A stretch of 64,000 nucleotides of DNA from Hyphomicrobium_A sp963722495 (GTDB taxonomy: Bacteria; Pseudomonadota; Alphaproteobacteria; Rhizobiales; Hyphomicrobiaceae): the NCBI GenBank assembly GCA_963722495.1, contig CAVRND010000001.1, positions 1 to 64,000 on the forward strand. The letters run 5' to 3'. The notes beneath the pieces are model-generated. The model made no database searches, was not told the origin of the DNA, and saw only the letters and a program-made list of their open reading frames with translations. Below, piece after piece: positions 45,243-55,101 of this stretch. Every line of letters begins with the position of its first letter. Within the stretch, counting starts at the first letter, position 1. A program made the translations under genes and the position numbers.

Positions 45243-45255
45243 TCGCCCACCAGGC

Positions 45256-45456
45256 TCACGTGTCGTTGAGCGTCGACGGCTGGCACTTCCAGCCCTTGAT
45301 CTCCCACTGCGGATGATCCCCGGCCCACTGCGCGACGACCGGTTGCGCCGCCATTGTGCAGTACTTGGTGGGCATTTTGAAGTCTGTCTGGACTTTGAAG
45401 TCCCGGCACTGCCCTGGATCAGAGATCAGACACGCCGAAAGGATGATGCTGAGCAT
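45256..45456 (-). CDS. small hypothetical cysteine-containing protein (66 aa)
   Basis: The 66-residue product MLSIILSACLISDPGQCRDF, then VQTDFKMPTKYCTMAAQPVV, AQWAGDHPQWEIKGWKCQPS and TLNDT contains four Cys. ISDPGQCRD and the W-x-x-x-x-W-x-C end occur in small rhizobial hypothetical proteins that I recall by pattern but cannot name. The start may act as a short signal-like segment. It converges on the YihY gene 14 bp away. Confidence 0.6.
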   Translation of the reverse strand: MLSIILSACLISDPGQCRDFKVQTDFKMPTKYCTMAAQPVVAQWAGDHPQWEIKGWKCQPSTLNDT

Positions 45457-45765
45457 TGAGCCTGCTCTCCTTGGTCGCTCTCAGTATCGGGGGGTGAATC
45501 GCCCCGGTACCGTTCGGCGCCAGTCCCGGGGCGCCGGTTTGGATCATTTTCGCGTTCGATCCTTACCGGAACTCTCTGCACCTGTCTGCGATTTGCCGCG
45601 GTTGCTCGAAGGCAACGCGCAACACGAGCCGACCCTAGCAGGGAGGCAATGACAGAGCGTGGGATCGATGCCCGAGAGTCTCAGGGCAAATCGCCCGAGC
45701 GAAGCATGGCTACGCCATGACGCTCGAGCGTGCGCAATGACAGGGCTGAAGGCGCCCGCCCGGCG
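45457..45765. other. intergenic region with a hairpin
   Basis: No gene is seen. A two-part stem at 45696-45726 pairs CGAGCG/CGCTCG and CATGGC/GCCATG (loop TAC), 40 bp past the ccr stop on the reverse strand, and may mark the end of ccr transcription. GGCAATGACAGAG (45645-45657) and GCAATGACAGGG (45734-45745) are near-repeats flanking it. Confidence 0.45.
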
Positions 45766-47082
<1,317 letters not shown>

Positions 47083-47309
47083 TCTTGGCTCCCGTGATGG
47101 ATTGCCGGGCCCTTGGCCGGCGGCGAACTGGCTGGCGGCCTGCGGCCGCGTCTATCTGCTGGCGTTTCAAGCACGTTTCTGCGCTGCAATGAAGAGGCTC
47201 TGGTGCCGCTATGCGGTCGTGTCAACGCTCCTTTAATCCGGCCTGACCCAAAAAGGCCCGGTCGTTCACCGGGAAACCGGGGCCGGGCCGGCCTCCAAAG
47301 GAACTACCC

Positions 47310-47645
47310 ATGCTGGATTTTCTGCATAGAGCGCTGACGGTCGATACCTATACGATGGTCGTCGTGGCCATGCTGTCCGGCTGGGCCGGGGTGCTTACCC
47401 TGCATGTCTTGTCGCGTACCGTGCTGGCGCTGGTGTTCGTGCCCGGCTTCGTTCTCGGCGCCCTCATCATGAACTACGTATTCGAGCTGGCCGGCATCTC
47501 CCCGACGCCCGATCGCGAGACCAACGTCGTCATCGCCTGCACGGTCGGCCTGATCATCTCGCTCCTCGTGTTGCTGATCTGCCTGCGCGTCACTGCCGCC
47601 GTCGGGCGCCTGCGGGTCGAGCGCCACCAGTTCAAGCGCGCCTAG
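47310..47645 (+). CDS. small membrane protein, hypothetical (111 aa)
   Basis: The 111-residue product has three hydrophobic segments: YTMVVVAMLSGWAGVLTLHV, LVFVPGFVLGALIMNYVFEL and VIACTVGLIISLLVLLICLR. An Arg-rich end is RLRVERHQFKRA. A ribosome binding site (AAAGGAAC) precedes ATG. It lies between ccr and ecm, 98 bp upstream of ecm in the same direction. No family is recognised. Confidence 0.55.
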   Translation: MLDFLHRALTVDTYTMVVVAMLSGWAGVLTLHVLSRTVLALVFVPGFVLGALIMNYVFELAGISPTPDRETNVVIACTVGLIISLLVLLICLRVTAAVGRLRVERHQFKRA

Positions 47646-47743
47646 CAGCGCCCGTCGCCCTGGTTGCGGCAAAGATCATTTTGCAATGCACCGACGGTTA
47701 TGGGTACTTTACGGCAACAGCCGAACCCAACCGAGGTTGACGT

Positions 47744-49735
47744 ATGCGCGAAGGCAAGAGCGGGTCCGAGCGGGCACCCGACCGCCCGTGGATTTTCCGC
47801 ACGTATGCCGGCCACTCGACGGCCGCCAAGTCGAACGAGCTTTACCGTAATAACCTTGCCAAGGGTCAGACGGGCCTTTCGATCGCCTTCGATTTGCCGA
47901 CCCAGACCGGCTACGACAGCGACAACGAGCTGGCCAAGGGCGAGGTCGGCAAGGTCGGCGTGCCGGTGTCCCACCTCGGCGACATGCGTGCGCTGCTCGA
48001 CGGCATCCCGCTCGATCAGATGAACACGTCGATGACGATCAACGCGACGGCCGCATGGCTGCTGTCGCTCTACGTCGCGTTCGCCGACGAGCAGGGCGCT
48101 TCGCGTGACAAGCTCACCGGCACCATCCAGAACGACATCATCAAGGAATACCTGTCGCGCGGCACCTATGTGTTCCCGCCCGAGCCGTCGCTGCGGCTGA
48201 TCAAGGATACGATCGTTTTCTCGTACAAAGAGGTTCCCAAGTGGAACCCGACCAACGTCTGCTCCTACCATCTGCAGGAAGCGGGCGCGACGCCGGTGCA
48301 GGAGCTGGCGTATGCGCTGGCGACGGCGATTGCCGTGCTCGACGTGGTCAAGGCCTCCGGCGAGGTGCCGCCTGACCAGTTCGGCACCGTGGTCGGCCGC
48401 GTCTCCTTCTTCGTCAACGCCGGTCTGCGGTTCGTCACCGAGATCTGCAAGATGCGCGCCTTCAACGAGCTGTGGGACGAGATCACGCTCGAGCGCTACG
48501 GCGTGACCAATCCGAAGGACCGCATGTTCCGCTACGGCGTGCAGGTCAACAGCCTCGGCCTCACCGAGCCGCAGCCGGAAAACAACGTCTATCGCATCCT
48601 GATCGAGATGCTGGCCGTGACGCTGTCCAAACGCGCCCGCGCGCGCGCCGTGCAGCTTCCCGCCTGGAACGAGGCGCTCGGCCTGCCGCGCCCCTGGGAC
48701 CAGCAGTGGTCGCTGCGCATGCAGCAGGTCATGGCGTACGAGACCGACCTGCTCGAGTACGGCGACATCTTCGATGGCTCGACGGTGATCGCCAGCAAGG
48801 TCGCCGAGCTGAAAGAGCAGGCCAAGGCCGAGCTGAAGACCATCGAGGCCATGGGCGGCGCGGTGGCGGCGATCGACTACATGAAGCGGCGCCTGGTCGA
48901 GAGCAACACAGCGCGCCTCTCCGGCATCGAGACCGGCGACCTCACCGTCGTCGGCGTCAACAAATGGACCGAGACCGAGCCCTCGCCGCTGACCGCGGGT
49001 GAAGGCTCCATCATGGTCGTCGATCCGGCCGTCGAAGCGCAGCAGATCGAGCGCCTGAAGGCCTGGCGCGCAGATCGCGATCACAAGGCGGTCAAGGCCG
49101 CCCTCGATGGCCTCGAAGCCGCCGCCAAGGAAGGCCGCAACATCATGCAGCCGTCGATCGATGCGGCTCGCGCCGGCGTCACCACCGGCGAGTGGGGCGG
49201 AACGCTGCGTCGCGTGTTCGGCGAATACCGCGCCCCGACCGGCGTCGCCCAGTCGGCCGTCGCCCGCGACAGCGCCGCGCTCGACGCCGTGCGTGCCTCG
49301 GTCGACGAGCTGTCGGCCAAGCTGGGCCGGCGCGTGAAATTCCTGGTCGGCAAGCCGGGCCTCGACGGCCACTCCAACGGCGCCGAGCAGATCGCCGTGC
49401 GCGCCCGCGACGTCGGCATGGAAGTCGTCTACGAGGGCATCCGCCTGACGCCGACGCAGATCGTGCGCGCCGCGGTCGAGGAAAGCGTTCACGTCATCGG
49501 GCTTTCCATCCTGTCGGGCAGCCACGTGCCGCTGGTGCAGGAAGTCATGGAGCGCATCCGCAAGGAAGGCCTCAGCGACGTGCCGGTCGTGGTCGGCGGC
49601 ATCATCCCGCCCGAGGACGAGCGGACGCTGAAGGCATTCGGCGTCGCTGCCGTCTACACGCCGAAGAACTTCCAGCTCAATGACATCATGAGCGACATCG
49701 TGCGCCTCGTCGGCAGCCAGGCGATGGCGGCCTAG
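47744..49735 (+). CDS. ecm: ethylmalonyl-CoA mutase
   Basis: A 663-residue B12-dependent mutase. The N-terminal substrate barrel begins ERAPDRPWIFRTYAGHSTAA, SNELYRNNLAKGQTGLSIAF, DLPTQTGYDSDNELAKGEVG. The C-terminal cobalamin domain has KFLVGKPGLDGHSNGAEQIA (D-x-H-x-x-G), then GLSILSGSHVPLVQEVM and VVVGGIIPPEDERTLKAFG. Both domains are in one chain, as in Ecm (MeaA), and about 660 residues is the usual length. It converts (2R)-ethylmalonyl-CoA to methylsuccinyl-CoA, the substrate of the nearby Mcd. Confidence 0.95.
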   Translation: MREGKSGSERAPDRPWIFRTYAGHSTAAKSNELYRNNLAKGQTGLSIAFDLPTQTGYDSDNELAKGEVGKVGVPVSHLGDMRALLDGIPLDQMNTSMTINATAAWLLSLYVAFADEQGASRDKLTGTIQNDIIKEYLSRGTYVFPPEPSLRLIKDTIVFSYKEVPKWNPTNVCSYHLQEAGATPVQELAYALATAIAVLDVVKASGEVPPDQFGTVVGRVSFFVNAGLRFVTEICKMRAFNELWDEITLERYGVTNPKDRMFRYGVQVNSLGLTEPQPENNVYRILIEMLAVTLSKRARARAVQLPAWNEALGLPRPWDQQWSLRMQQVMAYETDLLEYGDIFDGSTVIASKVAELKEQAKAELKTIEAMGGAVAAIDYMKRRLVESNTARLSGIETGDLTVVGVNKWTETEPSPLTAGEGSIMVVDPAVEAQQIERLKAWRADRDHKAVKAALDGLEAAAKEGRNIMQPSIDAARAGVTTGEWGGTLRRVFGEYRAPTGVAQSAVARDSAALDAVRASVDELSAKLGRRVKFLVGKPGLDGHSNGAEQIAVRARDVGMEVVYEGIRLTPTQIVRAAVEESVHVIGLSILSGSHVPLVQEVMERIRKEGLSDVPVVVGGIIPPEDERTLKAFGVAAVYTPKNFQLNDIMSDIVRLVGSQAMAA

Positions 49736-49764
49736 ACCGCGCCCAACAACAAGGAAGAAACGCG

Positions 49765-50115
49765 ATGCGTGAGGAAACCCGCCGCAAGCTTGAGCGCGCC
49801 CTATGGCGCGAGCGCTTGAAGAAGATCGGCATGGGCGCTGCCGCGCTGGTGCTGATCGGCGCCTACTTCGTCTACGAGGACTACGACGCGCGGGTCGAGA
49901 ACGTGCGCGTGCCGGCGACGGTCACCGAGGTCGGCCCGCTCAATATCAAGAGCACCAAGATGGTCGAGGAAGGGCTTTCCGTGCAGGTGGCGCTCGACGG
50001 CGGACGTCGCGTCAACGTCATGGCCTATAAGAAGACCGACCCGCACGTCGGCGATCACATCGAGATCACCGAGCACCGCCATCACACCGGGCGCGTCACC
50101 TACACCTGGAAGTAG
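49765..50115 (+). CDS. membrane-anchored hypothetical protein (116 aa)
   Basis: The product has a basic N-terminus (MREETRRKLERALWRERLKK), one membrane helix (IGMGAAALVLIGAYFVYEDY) and a periplasmic domain of about 80 residues with strands such as VRVPATVTEVGPLNIKS and DHIEITEHRHHTGRVTYTWK. It resembles an OB-like or NfeD-like small beta barrel, but I cannot name the family. It follows ecm by 29 bp in the same direction (AAGGAAG ribosome binding site) and is probably cotranscribed. Confidence 0.55.
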   Translation: MREETRRKLERALWRERLKKIGMGAAALVLIGAYFVYEDYDARVENVRVPATVTEVGPLNIKSTKMVEEGLSVQVALDGGRRVNVMAYKKTDPHVGDHIEITEHRHHTGRVTYTWK

Positions 50116-50128
50116 GCCGCGCGCAGCG

Positions 50129-51334
50129 TCAGGCCGCGGCTTCCTTTTCGTCCTCACCGGCGATCTCGACCTCCTCGCCCAGCATCTCGCGCACGTAGAG
50201 ACGGCGCACCACGACATCGATGACGATCGCCAGCGGATAGCCGAGCAGCAGTCCCAGCGGCCCGAACAGGATGCCGATGGCGACGACGGCGAACAGCCCC
50301 ACGGCCGGCGGCAGCTTCACCGCGCGCCCCGAAACGAGCGGCATGATGATGTTGCTCTCGATCTGCTGCACGACGACGAACAGGGCCAGCGTCCAGGCGA
50401 CCATCTCCCAGCTCTGCGTCGAGGCGAGCAGCAGCGCCGGCACAGCGGCGACGATAGGCCCGACGATGGGCACGAACTCCAGCACCGCGGCGATGAAGCC
50501 GAGGCCGAGCGCGGACGGCACGCCGATGAACGCCAGCCCGGTGCCGATCATCACGCCGACGATGATCATGGCCAGCAGTTGCGCGCCGAGCCACAGCCGC
50601 AGCGCCTCGCCGGCGGCGTCGATCGTGTCGGCGATCTTCGGCTGCACGCGCTTGGGAAACAGCATCACGAGGCCGCTGCGATAGGTCTCCGGCGCCACGG
50701 CCATGTAGACGCCGGCGATGATGACGACGACGAGCGTCGCCAACGCGCCGAACACGGTCGTCCCCCACGACAGGGCGCTGGCCACCAGGTTGCCGACCGA
50801 GGAGCCTTTGACCAGCTCGGCGACCGACAGATACGGGACCGACTTGGCGAGGCTGTCGGCGGCGGCGGGCAGTTTCTCGATGAGGGTGCGCAGCTGCTCG
50901 ACGATCTGGCCGCCGAACATGTAACCGATGCCGCCCAGAACCCCGAGCACCGCCAGTCCGGCGGCGAGCAGGGACAGGCGCTGGCCGAGGGTCGTGCCGC
51001 GGCTGATGGGGCGGGCGATGGCGCGCAAGACGACGGCGACGAGCACGGCGCCGAATGCCAGCAGCAGCACGTCGGACAGCACATAGAGCGCGGCGGCAAA
51101 GGCCAGGATGCCGACGGCGATCAGCACGCGGCGGATGAAGACGGCCTCGGTCAGTCGCGGCGGTGGGCTTGGGGGAGGCCAAGGCGGTTGTTCCTCGTGC
51201 AGCGTCGGCGGCGCACACCCGCAACGGCCCTCGCGGGGCGCAGGTTCCCACCTGCTTGAGCATTTTAGGCTGGAGAGCGCCCGCTGCGGCCTCGACGGGC
51301 GGCCGCCGTCGCCGTTGCGCGCCCCCCGCTTCAT
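50129..51334 (-). CDS. AI-2E family transporter (YdiK/PerM-like)
   Basis: The core has the AI-2E exporter-family pattern of about eight helices: VLIAVGILAFAAALYVLSDV, LLSLLAAGLAVLGVLGGIGYMF, VVIIAGVYMAVAPETYRSGL, LAMIIVGVMIGTGLAFIGVP and LEFVPIVGPIVAAVPALLLA. Then QQIESNIIMPLVSGRAVKLP, the conserved E-S-N-x-I-x-P-x-x. Function in the family ranges from autoinducer export to Na+/H+ exchange. The start is unclear: the open frame runs back through the tRNA-Leu gene. ATG at 51334 is the last one before the Pro-rich lead (EEQPPWPPPSPPPR). A frameshift in the first 40 codons is possible. Confidence 0.85.
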   Translation of the reverse strand: MKRGARNGDGGRPSRPQRALSSLKCSSRWEPAPREGRCGCAPPTLHEEQPPWPPPSPPPRLTEAVFIRRVLIAVGILAFAAALYVLSDVLLLAFGAVLVAVVLRAIARPISRGTTLGQRLSLLAAGLAVLGVLGGIGYMFGGQIVEQLRTLIEKLPAAADSLAKSVPYLSVAELVKGSSVGNLVASALSWGTTVFGALATLVVVIIAGVYMAVAPETYRSGLVMLFPKRVQPKIADTIDAAGEALRLWLGAQLLAMIIVGVMIGTGLAFIGVPSALGLGFIAAVLEFVPIVGPIVAAVPALLLASTQSWEMVAWTLALFVVVQQIESNIIMPLVSGRAVKLPPAVGLFAVVAIGILFGPLGLLLGYPLAIVIDVVVRRLYVREMLGEEVEIAGEDEKEAAA

Positions 51335-51393
51335 GTGTAGGGAAGGGGCCCGATCGGCGGCGCGAGGGCAATTTGCGCGCTTCAGGTCGGTAA

Positions 51394-51480
51394 GCCCCAG
51401 TGGCGGAACCGGTAGACGCGACAGACTCAAAATCTGTTATCGGCAACGATGTGCCCGTTCGAGTCGGGCCTGGGGCACCA
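51394..51480 (+). tRNA. tRNA-Leu(CAA)
   Basis: An 87-nt type II tRNA with encoded CCA. The acceptor stem pairs GCCCCAG (51394-51400) with CTGGGGC, then A and CCA. The anticodon arm is ACAGA, loop CTCAAAA, TCTGT, giving anticodon CAA for UUG. A variable arm (ATCGGCAACGATG) and GTTCGAGTC T-loop complete it. Confidence 0.97.
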
Positions 51481-51579
51481 ATATTTTCAACGCTTTGGCC
51501 GTTGATCTGTCGCCGGCTAGACGTCCGCACACCAGATTTCATTTTGCCAAGTGGTCGCTGCCGCCAGTCCCACGCGAGG

Positions 51580-52172
51580 TCAGTTGATCCCGGGCTGCTG
51601 CGTGGGCTGTTCCAGCTTCAACGAGCGCACGAGCGTCTTGGCGGCGTGCGCGTAGGCGCGCTCGTTGTCGCCGCGGAAATCGAAGACGCGCGCATAGACC
51701 GGCTTGCCGGTCGTCACGTCCTTGATGTCGATGTGCAGCGTGAGGACGAGCGTGCTGACCTTGTAGATCCAGCCGATCAGCACGTAGCGCGCGCCGAGGC
51801 GCTTGGCGATGTCGATCTCGCAACCGTTGCAGCGGCGCAGGAAGGTGCCCGAATTCACCGCCGCGACGGCCTCGTCGGTGAGATTGCCGGGCACGACGCG
51901 ATAGAGCTGCGCGGCGGCAAGCTCATCGCGGACAAGGGCCGTCGTGCGGCTCAGCATGGCGTCGTGGCGATCGGCAGGCCCAACCTCGCCAGAGGTGTCC
52001 TCGATCTCGAACGGCAGGACGGCGAGCGTCTGCAGTGACGCCGGATCGGCGTACGCCCGGTCGCTCCGGGCGCAAATTGCGGTGGCAGCGATGATCGCCA
52101 AGGGATTGCGAGCAGCGGGGCAGAAGCGCCGCGACTGCGGCGCAGGCAGCTGAGGGCTTGGGCGTTTCTCAT
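51580..52172 (-). CDS. exported DUF2380/DUF3280 family protein (frameshift near 52105)
   Basis: The conserved part starts LQTLAVLPFEIEDTSGEVGP, then AAQLYRVVPGNLTDEAVAAV, FLRRCNGCEIDIAKRLGARY and VLIGWIYKVSTLVLTLHIDI, ending KTLVRSLKLEQPTQQPGIN. The C-x-x-C in RRCNGCEID is typical. A signal peptide is obtained only by joining the ATG frame at 52172 (MRNAQALSCLRRSRGASAPL) to the TTG-begun frame at 52101 (AIIAATAICARSDRAYADP) across one lost base. It is probably periplasmic, about 197 residues. It is divergent from a histidine kinase gene and may be part of its sensing module. Function unknown. Confidence 0.75.
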
Positions 52173-52319
52173 GTTGGCAGGCCTTTGGGTTGGTTTCCTT
52201 TCTCAGATGCTAAGAAGGGCCGCCCAGCCGGGACACGGGGATTAGCCCGAGGATGTCAGGCATTTTGCCCGGCGAATGTCTGCTAGGCTCGACTGGACCA
52301 CAGACGCAAACGCGGTCGC

Positions 52320-53768
52320 ATGACAACGTCGCTCCAACGAGTTTCAGCCGGCACCGGCTCCCGGCGCGTCGATCTCAAGACGTCGCTGCTGGTGCGCATC
52401 GCGCTCGTCGCGTTGAGCTGCCTGATCGCGGTTGCCGTGATCTCCATCTGGGAAACGCAGCGTGGGGAAGCGGTGCGCGCGGCTGCAACGGCGGACGTCA
52501 TCGGCAAGCAACTCGAGCTGCAGCTGATGCGCATCAACACCGGCATAGACAGCGCCAAGCGTTATCCCGATTGGGACGCCCTGCTCGTCAACCTGCCGAT
52601 CGCCGGCCAATGCGTGCAGCTCTACGGCAATGGCGGCGAGCTCGTGCGCGGCCAGTGCGCGGGAACGCCGTCGGCGCTCGGGATGTCGACGCCCGCCTGG
52701 TTCGTGGACGCGTGGCAGTTCGTGCTCGGCGGCAGAAGCTCCGCCGAGCGGGCACTTATCTACAAGGGAGAAAGCCGCGGGAGGGTCGTCGTCAGCACCG
52801 ACGAACGGGTCGTGGCCCATCAGGCCTGGCGGCAGACGCAGCAGCTGGTGATGCTCACGGCCCTCATCGTGCTCGTCATCTCATTGGTCGTCTTTTGGGC
52901 GATCGCCAACGCGCTGGCGCCGGCGACCGTGCTGATCAACGGGCTCGAGAAGATCAAAGCGGGCGAGTTCGCAACGCGCCTGCCGCCGTTTCGGCTGCGG
53001 GAGCTGGACCGTATCGGCAAGGCGGCAAACGCGCTCGCCGCCAAGATCGAGGCAACGCTCGCCGAACGGGCCGAGCTGTCGACGCGGCTGATCAACGCCC
53101 AAGAGGACGAGCGGCGCAGCCTGGCGAGGGAGCTGCACGATGAATTCGGCCAGAACCTCACCGCCATCGCGGCGTTGGCGGCTTCGATCGAAAAGTCGAC
53201 CGAGGTTTCCGCGCCCGGGCTTGCGATCGAGGCGAGGGCGGTCGGCAAAATCGCCGGCGAAATGCAGACGGCGCTGCGCGGAACACTGCTGCATCTGAAG
53301 CCGGCCGAGGTGGAGGCATTCGGGCTCAACGAGGGCCTGCAGCAGCTCGTCGACCTTTGGAACTCGAGCCAGCACGCGGGCACGCGCTATATGCTCGATA
53401 TGCCGAGCGAGATCGGCACACTTCCGCCAAGCACCGCGATGCATATCTTCCGCATCGCGCAGGAAGGGCTGACCAATGCGGCGCGCCATGCGCAAGCGCG
53501 CAGCGTGCGCCTTCGCCTCGAACAGGTCTCCCTCGCCGGCCCCCTTGGTGGCGCAGAGCCGGGGGTACGCCTCACGATCGAGGACGATGGCAAGGGCCAG
53601 CACCGTCAAGATCAGTCGCCAGTGAGCGGCATGGGTCTCGTCAATATGCGCGAGCGCGTGATGGCTCTGGGCGGCACCATCGCCTTGGAGGACGTGCGCG
53701 GAGGCGGGTTGCGCGTGCGCATCGTGGTCCCGGCTGCGGCTCCTCCAGCTCAAGAGATCCGCGCTTGA
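52320..53768 (+). CDS. sensor histidine kinase, NarL-class (MoxY-like)
   Basis: A 482-residue kinase. The first membrane helix (LLVRIALVALSCLIAVAVIS) is followed by a periplasmic LapD/MoxY-type domain of about 130 residues and a second helix (LMLTALIVLVISLVVFWAIA region). A HAMP segment is followed by the HisKA_3 phospho-acceptor ERRSLARELHDEFGQNLTAI. The HATPase part has RIAQEGLTNAARHAQARSV and GMGLVNMRERVMALGG. It autophosphorylates and passes phosphate to the LuxR-type regulator encoded immediately after, with overlapping stop and start. In Paracoccus, MoxYX-type pairs control methanol oxidation; whether that applies here is inference. Confidence 0.9.
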   Translation: MTTSLQRVSAGTGSRRVDLKTSLLVRIALVALSCLIAVAVISIWETQRGEAVRAAATADVIGKQLELQLMRINTGIDSAKRYPDWDALLVNLPIAGQCVQLYGNGGELVRGQCAGTPSALGMSTPAWFVDAWQFVLGGRSSAERALIYKGESRGRVVVSTDERVVAHQAWRQTQQLVMLTALIVLVISLVVFWAIANALAPATVLINGLEKIKAGEFATRLPPFRLRELDRIGKAANALAAKIEATLAERAELSTRLINAQEDERRSLARELHDEFGQNLTAIAALAASIEKSTEVSAPGLAIEARAVGKIAGEMQTALRGTLLHLKPAEVEAFGLNEGLQQLVDLWNSSQHAGTRYMLDMPSEIGTLPPSTAMHIFRIAQEGLTNAARHAQARSVRLRLEQVSLAGPLGGAEPGVRLTIEDDGKGQHRQDQSPVSGMGLVNMRERVMALGGTIALEDVRGGGLRVRIVVPAAAPPAQEIRA

Positions 53769-54400
53769 TCAGCGTCATGCTAGTCGACGATCACGCCGTC
53801 GTCCGCGAGGGCTATCGACGGCTGATCGAAAAGCAGACGGACATGGCCGTCATCGCCGAGGCACCGGACGGCGCCGCTGCCTACACGCTGTACAAGTTGC
53901 ATCGACCCGACGTGGTCGTGCTCGACCTCACCATGCCCGGGCGCGGCGGTATCGAAGTGATCCGCCATTTGCGGCAATGGGACGAGAGATCGCGCATTCT
54001 CGTCTTCACCATGCACGAGAACGTCGCCTACGCGCTACAGGCGTTCAGCGCCGGCGCGAACGGATATGTCACCAAGAGCAGCCCGCCCGCACTATTGATC
54101 GAGGCCATTCGGGGCGTGGCGGAGGGGCGCCGCTCCTTGAGCCCGGATGTCAGCCAAGCGCTGGCCATAGCGCGGCTCGACGAGAACCGCAGCCAACTTG
54201 ACCGCCTCACGGCGCGCGAATTCGACATCTTCCGCATGCTGGCCGAAGCGAGGTCGGTGGGTGAGATCGCCAAGACGCTCAACCTCAGCACCAAGACCGT
54301 TTCGAATTATCACTACCTAATCAAATCCAAGCTCGACGTCACGACCGACGTGGAGCTCGTCCACCTCGCCTTGCGCCTGAAGGTGGTCAGCCAGGATTGA
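53765..54400 (+). CDS. NarL/LuxR-family response regulator (MoxX-like)
   Basis: TTG at 53765 overlaps the kinase stop and gives ISVMLVDDHAVVREGYRRLI, the expected receiver start; ATG at 53777 would lose the first strand. The receiver has VVVLDLTMPGRGGIEVIRHL (phospho-acceptor Asp), FTMHENVAYALQAFSAGANG and YVTKSS. The DNA-binding domain is LTAREFDIFRMLAEARSVGE then IAKTLNLSTKTVSNYHYLIK. About 211 residues. It is the cognate partner of the MoxY-like kinase. Regulated genes are not visible; the nas genes downstream have their own control. Confidence 0.9.
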   Translation: MISVMLVDDHAVVREGYRRLIEKQTDMAVIAEAPDGAAAYTLYKLHRPDVVVLDLTMPGRGGIEVIRHLRQWDERSRILVFTMHENVAYALQAFSAGANGYVTKSSPPALLIEAIRGVAEGRRSLSPDVSQALAIARLDENRSQLDRLTAREFDIFRMLAEARSVGEIAKTLNLSTKTVSNYHYLIKSKLDVTTDVELVHLALRLKVVSQD

Positions 54401-54490
54401 TCGCGATATCGCACCTGTTGTCCCTGCGCGCGCATGCGTGTTAGAGCCCCGGCTCGCGACGCACATGGCTCCCTGCAACAGAGCGGACGA

Positions 54491-55099
54491 ATGCCGGCCC
54501 GGCCGACAACACTCTCGATCCTCATCATCGACGAGAACCGCCTGCGGGCTTCGGTCATCGAGGCCGGTTTGCGCGAGGCGGGCTATGACAACCTGACCAT
54601 CGTCCACGACGTGACCGGCATCGCGCGCCGCATCGCCGATATCCAGCCGGAGGTCATCTTCATCGATCTGGAGAACCCCAACCGCGACATGCTGGAGAAC
54701 ATGTTCCAGCTTTCGCGCGCGGTGAAGCGGCCGATCGCCATGTTCGTCGACCGCTCCGATCAGGCCGCCATCGAGGCCGCCGTCGATGCCGGCGTCTCGG
54801 CCTACGTCGTCGATGGGCTGAAGCGCGAACGCGTCAAGCCGATCCTCGACATGGCCATCAGCCGCTTCAATGCGTTCTCGCGCATGACGCGTGAGCTGGA
54901 GGAGGCACGCTCGGAGCTGGAGAACCGCAAGCTTATCGACCGGGCCAAGGGAATACTCATGTCAACGCGCGGCCTGTCTGAAGCGGACGCCTATGGGCTG
55001 TTGCGCAAAACGGCCATGAATCAGAACCGCAAGATTTCCGAGATCGCGGAGAGCCTGATTACGGCGGCCGGCCTTCTCGCCCCCCCGGAGGACAAGTGA
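54491..55099 (+). CDS. nasT: ANTAR-domain response regulator NasT
   Basis: A 202-residue protein starting MPARPTTLSILIIDENRLRA. The pseudo-receiver has PEVIFIDLENPNRDMLENMF and IAMFVDRSDQAAIEAAVDAG. A coiled coil follows (MTRELEEARSELENRKLIDR), then the ANTAR RNA-binding domain (AKGILMSTRGLSEADAYGLL, RKTAMNQNRKISEIAESLIT). NasT binds hexaloop hairpins in the nitrate assimilation leader and prevents termination when released from NasS by nitrate. A matching leader lies at 56497-56579. The 3' end overlaps the GTG/ATG start region of nasS. This order (nasT-nasS-transporter-nirBD-nas) resembles Paracoccus. Confidence 0.93.
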   Translation: MPARPTTLSILIIDENRLRASVIEAGLREAGYDNLTIVHDVTGIARRIADIQPEVIFIDLENPNRDMLENMFQLSRAVKRPIAMFVDRSDQAAIEAAVDAGVSAYVVDGLKRERVKPILDMAISRFNAFSRMTRELEEARSELENRKLIDRAKGILMSTRGLSEADAYGLLRKTAMNQNRKISEIAESLITAAGLLAPPEDK

Positions 55100-55101
55100 C
55101 G

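Noticed and set aside
45696..45726. Compound hairpin considered as an intrinsic terminator of ccr
   Set aside because: No T-tract follows on the reverse strand, so I record it only as a hairpin in the intergenic note.
47642..49525. Reverse-strand open frame of 627 codons
   Set aside because: It is antisense to ecm, with the same shadow composition; the ecm frame has full homology and cofactor motifs.
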